Below are positions 63,375-64,000 of a DNA stretch of 64,000 nt, in pieces (positions within the stretch are counted from its first letter, which is position 1; each line of letters opens with the position of its first letter). The stretch spans positions 17,428 to 81,427 of the forward strand of contig JAKCPI010002639.1 of NCBI GenBank assembly GCA_023213315.1, in the 5' to 3' direction. The position numbers and the translations under genes are program-made. A model generated the notes under the pieces. The model was not told the DNA's origin. It worked only from the letters and a program-made list of their open reading frames with translations, and made no database searches. Origin of the DNA: Euborellia annulipes. Taxonomy: Eukaryota; Arthropoda; Insecta; Dermaptera; Anisolabididae.

Positions 63375-64000
63375 GTAAATACATTTTTTTAAATAGATTT
63401 TTTCTATTCCTCGACTGATTTTGAATTCTAATATATCGGTGGAAACTAAATATATGTCGACACAAAGAATCTGGTGTGATAAGCAGAGAACACAACTTTC
63501 AATTACCAAAGGTAAAAGAAAGTTGTGTGCTGTGCAAACAGTCCCACCAGATTTTTCAAATACTCTTCGTCTTCATACTTGTTTTTAATTCTTTTTCAGT
63601 TACCCTTCAAACATTCAACATCGGAAAGGGATTCGCCTGGCCGATGCTTGCGTCTTTATATTTCCAAACAAACCACACAAAAAGGCTAATATTCCCAGGA
63701 GAAATTGAAGAGATCGTGCCGGCCTTTAATCACTTACAGATTGCTGTTATTGTTTCCATCGGGTTACTTGTTGTCTCTGTTTATTTTCTCATTGCTATTT
63801 TCGTTAATGTTAATCTATCTCCAAAATATAAAATATTTCTCATATCAATAAATGATTCGCTTTCTTGGCTCTTGTGTCTTGTGGGAGACCAGACGGTAAA
63901 TATGCATATTTAAATTAATTACAATTGAAAATAAAAGATAAAATATTACCTTTTACCGAAATAAAGCCGTTTAAACGAAATGGATCTCCTATCATTTAGC
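63323..64000 (+). CDS. MFS transporter-like gene E, 5' part, cut by window end
   Basis: Exons 63323-63374 and 63600-63895 are visible; the rest lies beyond the window. Exon 1 is open (TAT where C has TAG). Exon 2 encodes GKGFAWPMLASLYFQTNHT and GDQT and is nearly identical to C. Intron 1 is only 225 bp because it lacks the SINE, hAT and TA-flanked insertions of C, though it shares the R1 hairpin. It is presumably a complete transporter gene downstream. Confidence 0.8.
63430..63560 (+). repeat. R1 hairpin in intron 1 of gene E
   Basis: AATATATCGGTGGAAACTAA, TGTCGACACAAAGAATCTGG and a paired stem (63468-63556) occupy over half the intron. Its presence at the same place in C shows it was duplicated with the gene. 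Confidence 0.65.
63600..63895 (+). CDS. Gene E exon 2 (TM1-3)
   Basis: The acceptor is CTTTTTCAG and the donor ACG|GTAAAT. It keeps the NHT sequon and NLSPKYK loop; DSLSWLL in TM3 differs from DSLFWLL in C. Confidence 0.86.

Overview
This is repeat-dense, AT-rich nuclear DNA from an invertebrate, most likely an arthropod. Genes are split by GT-AG introns. Short tRNA-headed SINEs, hAT, mariner and other MITEs and simple repeats fill the spacers. One retroelement promoter has the arthropod TATA plus TCAGT initiator layout at canonical spacing. I cannot name the species. No bacterial operon, rRNA gene, intact tRNA gene or CRISPR array is present.

The only convincing host genes form a tandem, same-strand array of MFS (SLC2/Tret1-like) transporter genes from about 27.6 kb to the right edge. 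They are called A (27629-33455, first exon not found), B (36594-40699), C (42365-48268), D (53459-62008) and E (63323 onward, cut by the window end). Each has the same five-exon plan with identical intron phases: a tiny N-terminal exon, then TM1-3, TM4-6, TM7 and TM8-12. B and D encode proteins of 473 and 475 residues. C has a TAG stop at codon 8, although its other four exons are open. Intron and flank similarity shows B-like, C-like and mosaic (D) copies, so the array has been reshaped by duplication and recombination. The family keeps MFS scaffold motifs (RG, PESPxWL, SDKxGRRP, PETK) but lacks several residues that contact sugar in GLUT-type carriers, so its substrate may not be a hexose or trehalose.

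From 1 to about 27 kb there is no supported host gene. This part holds SINEs, an internally deleted mariner, (AATATTGC)-rich MITEs, foldback elements, hAT MITEs with clear 8-bp target duplications, and several palindromes of 130-350 bp.

Between genes A and B (33.8-34.9 kb) a 1.06-kb long-inverted-repeat element carries two opposed tRNA-like promoters and sits inside a SINE. Between C and D (48.5-53.1 kb) lies a compound region: hammerhead-like motifs, a truncated retroelement with a probable GIY-YIG endonuclease C-terminus, two tandem repeats, a TATA/Inr promoter and a near-perfect palindrome with arms of about 557 bp. Intron 1 of D contains one hAT element nested in another, each with a perfect 8-bp target duplication.

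A recurring theme is a motif CTGAnGA(T) + hairpin + GAAA, resembling a hammerhead ribozyme core, at the arms of many inverted repeats. Together with the endonuclease-like tail this points to Penelope-like or retrozyme-like elements as the source of the palindromes. That link is inference.
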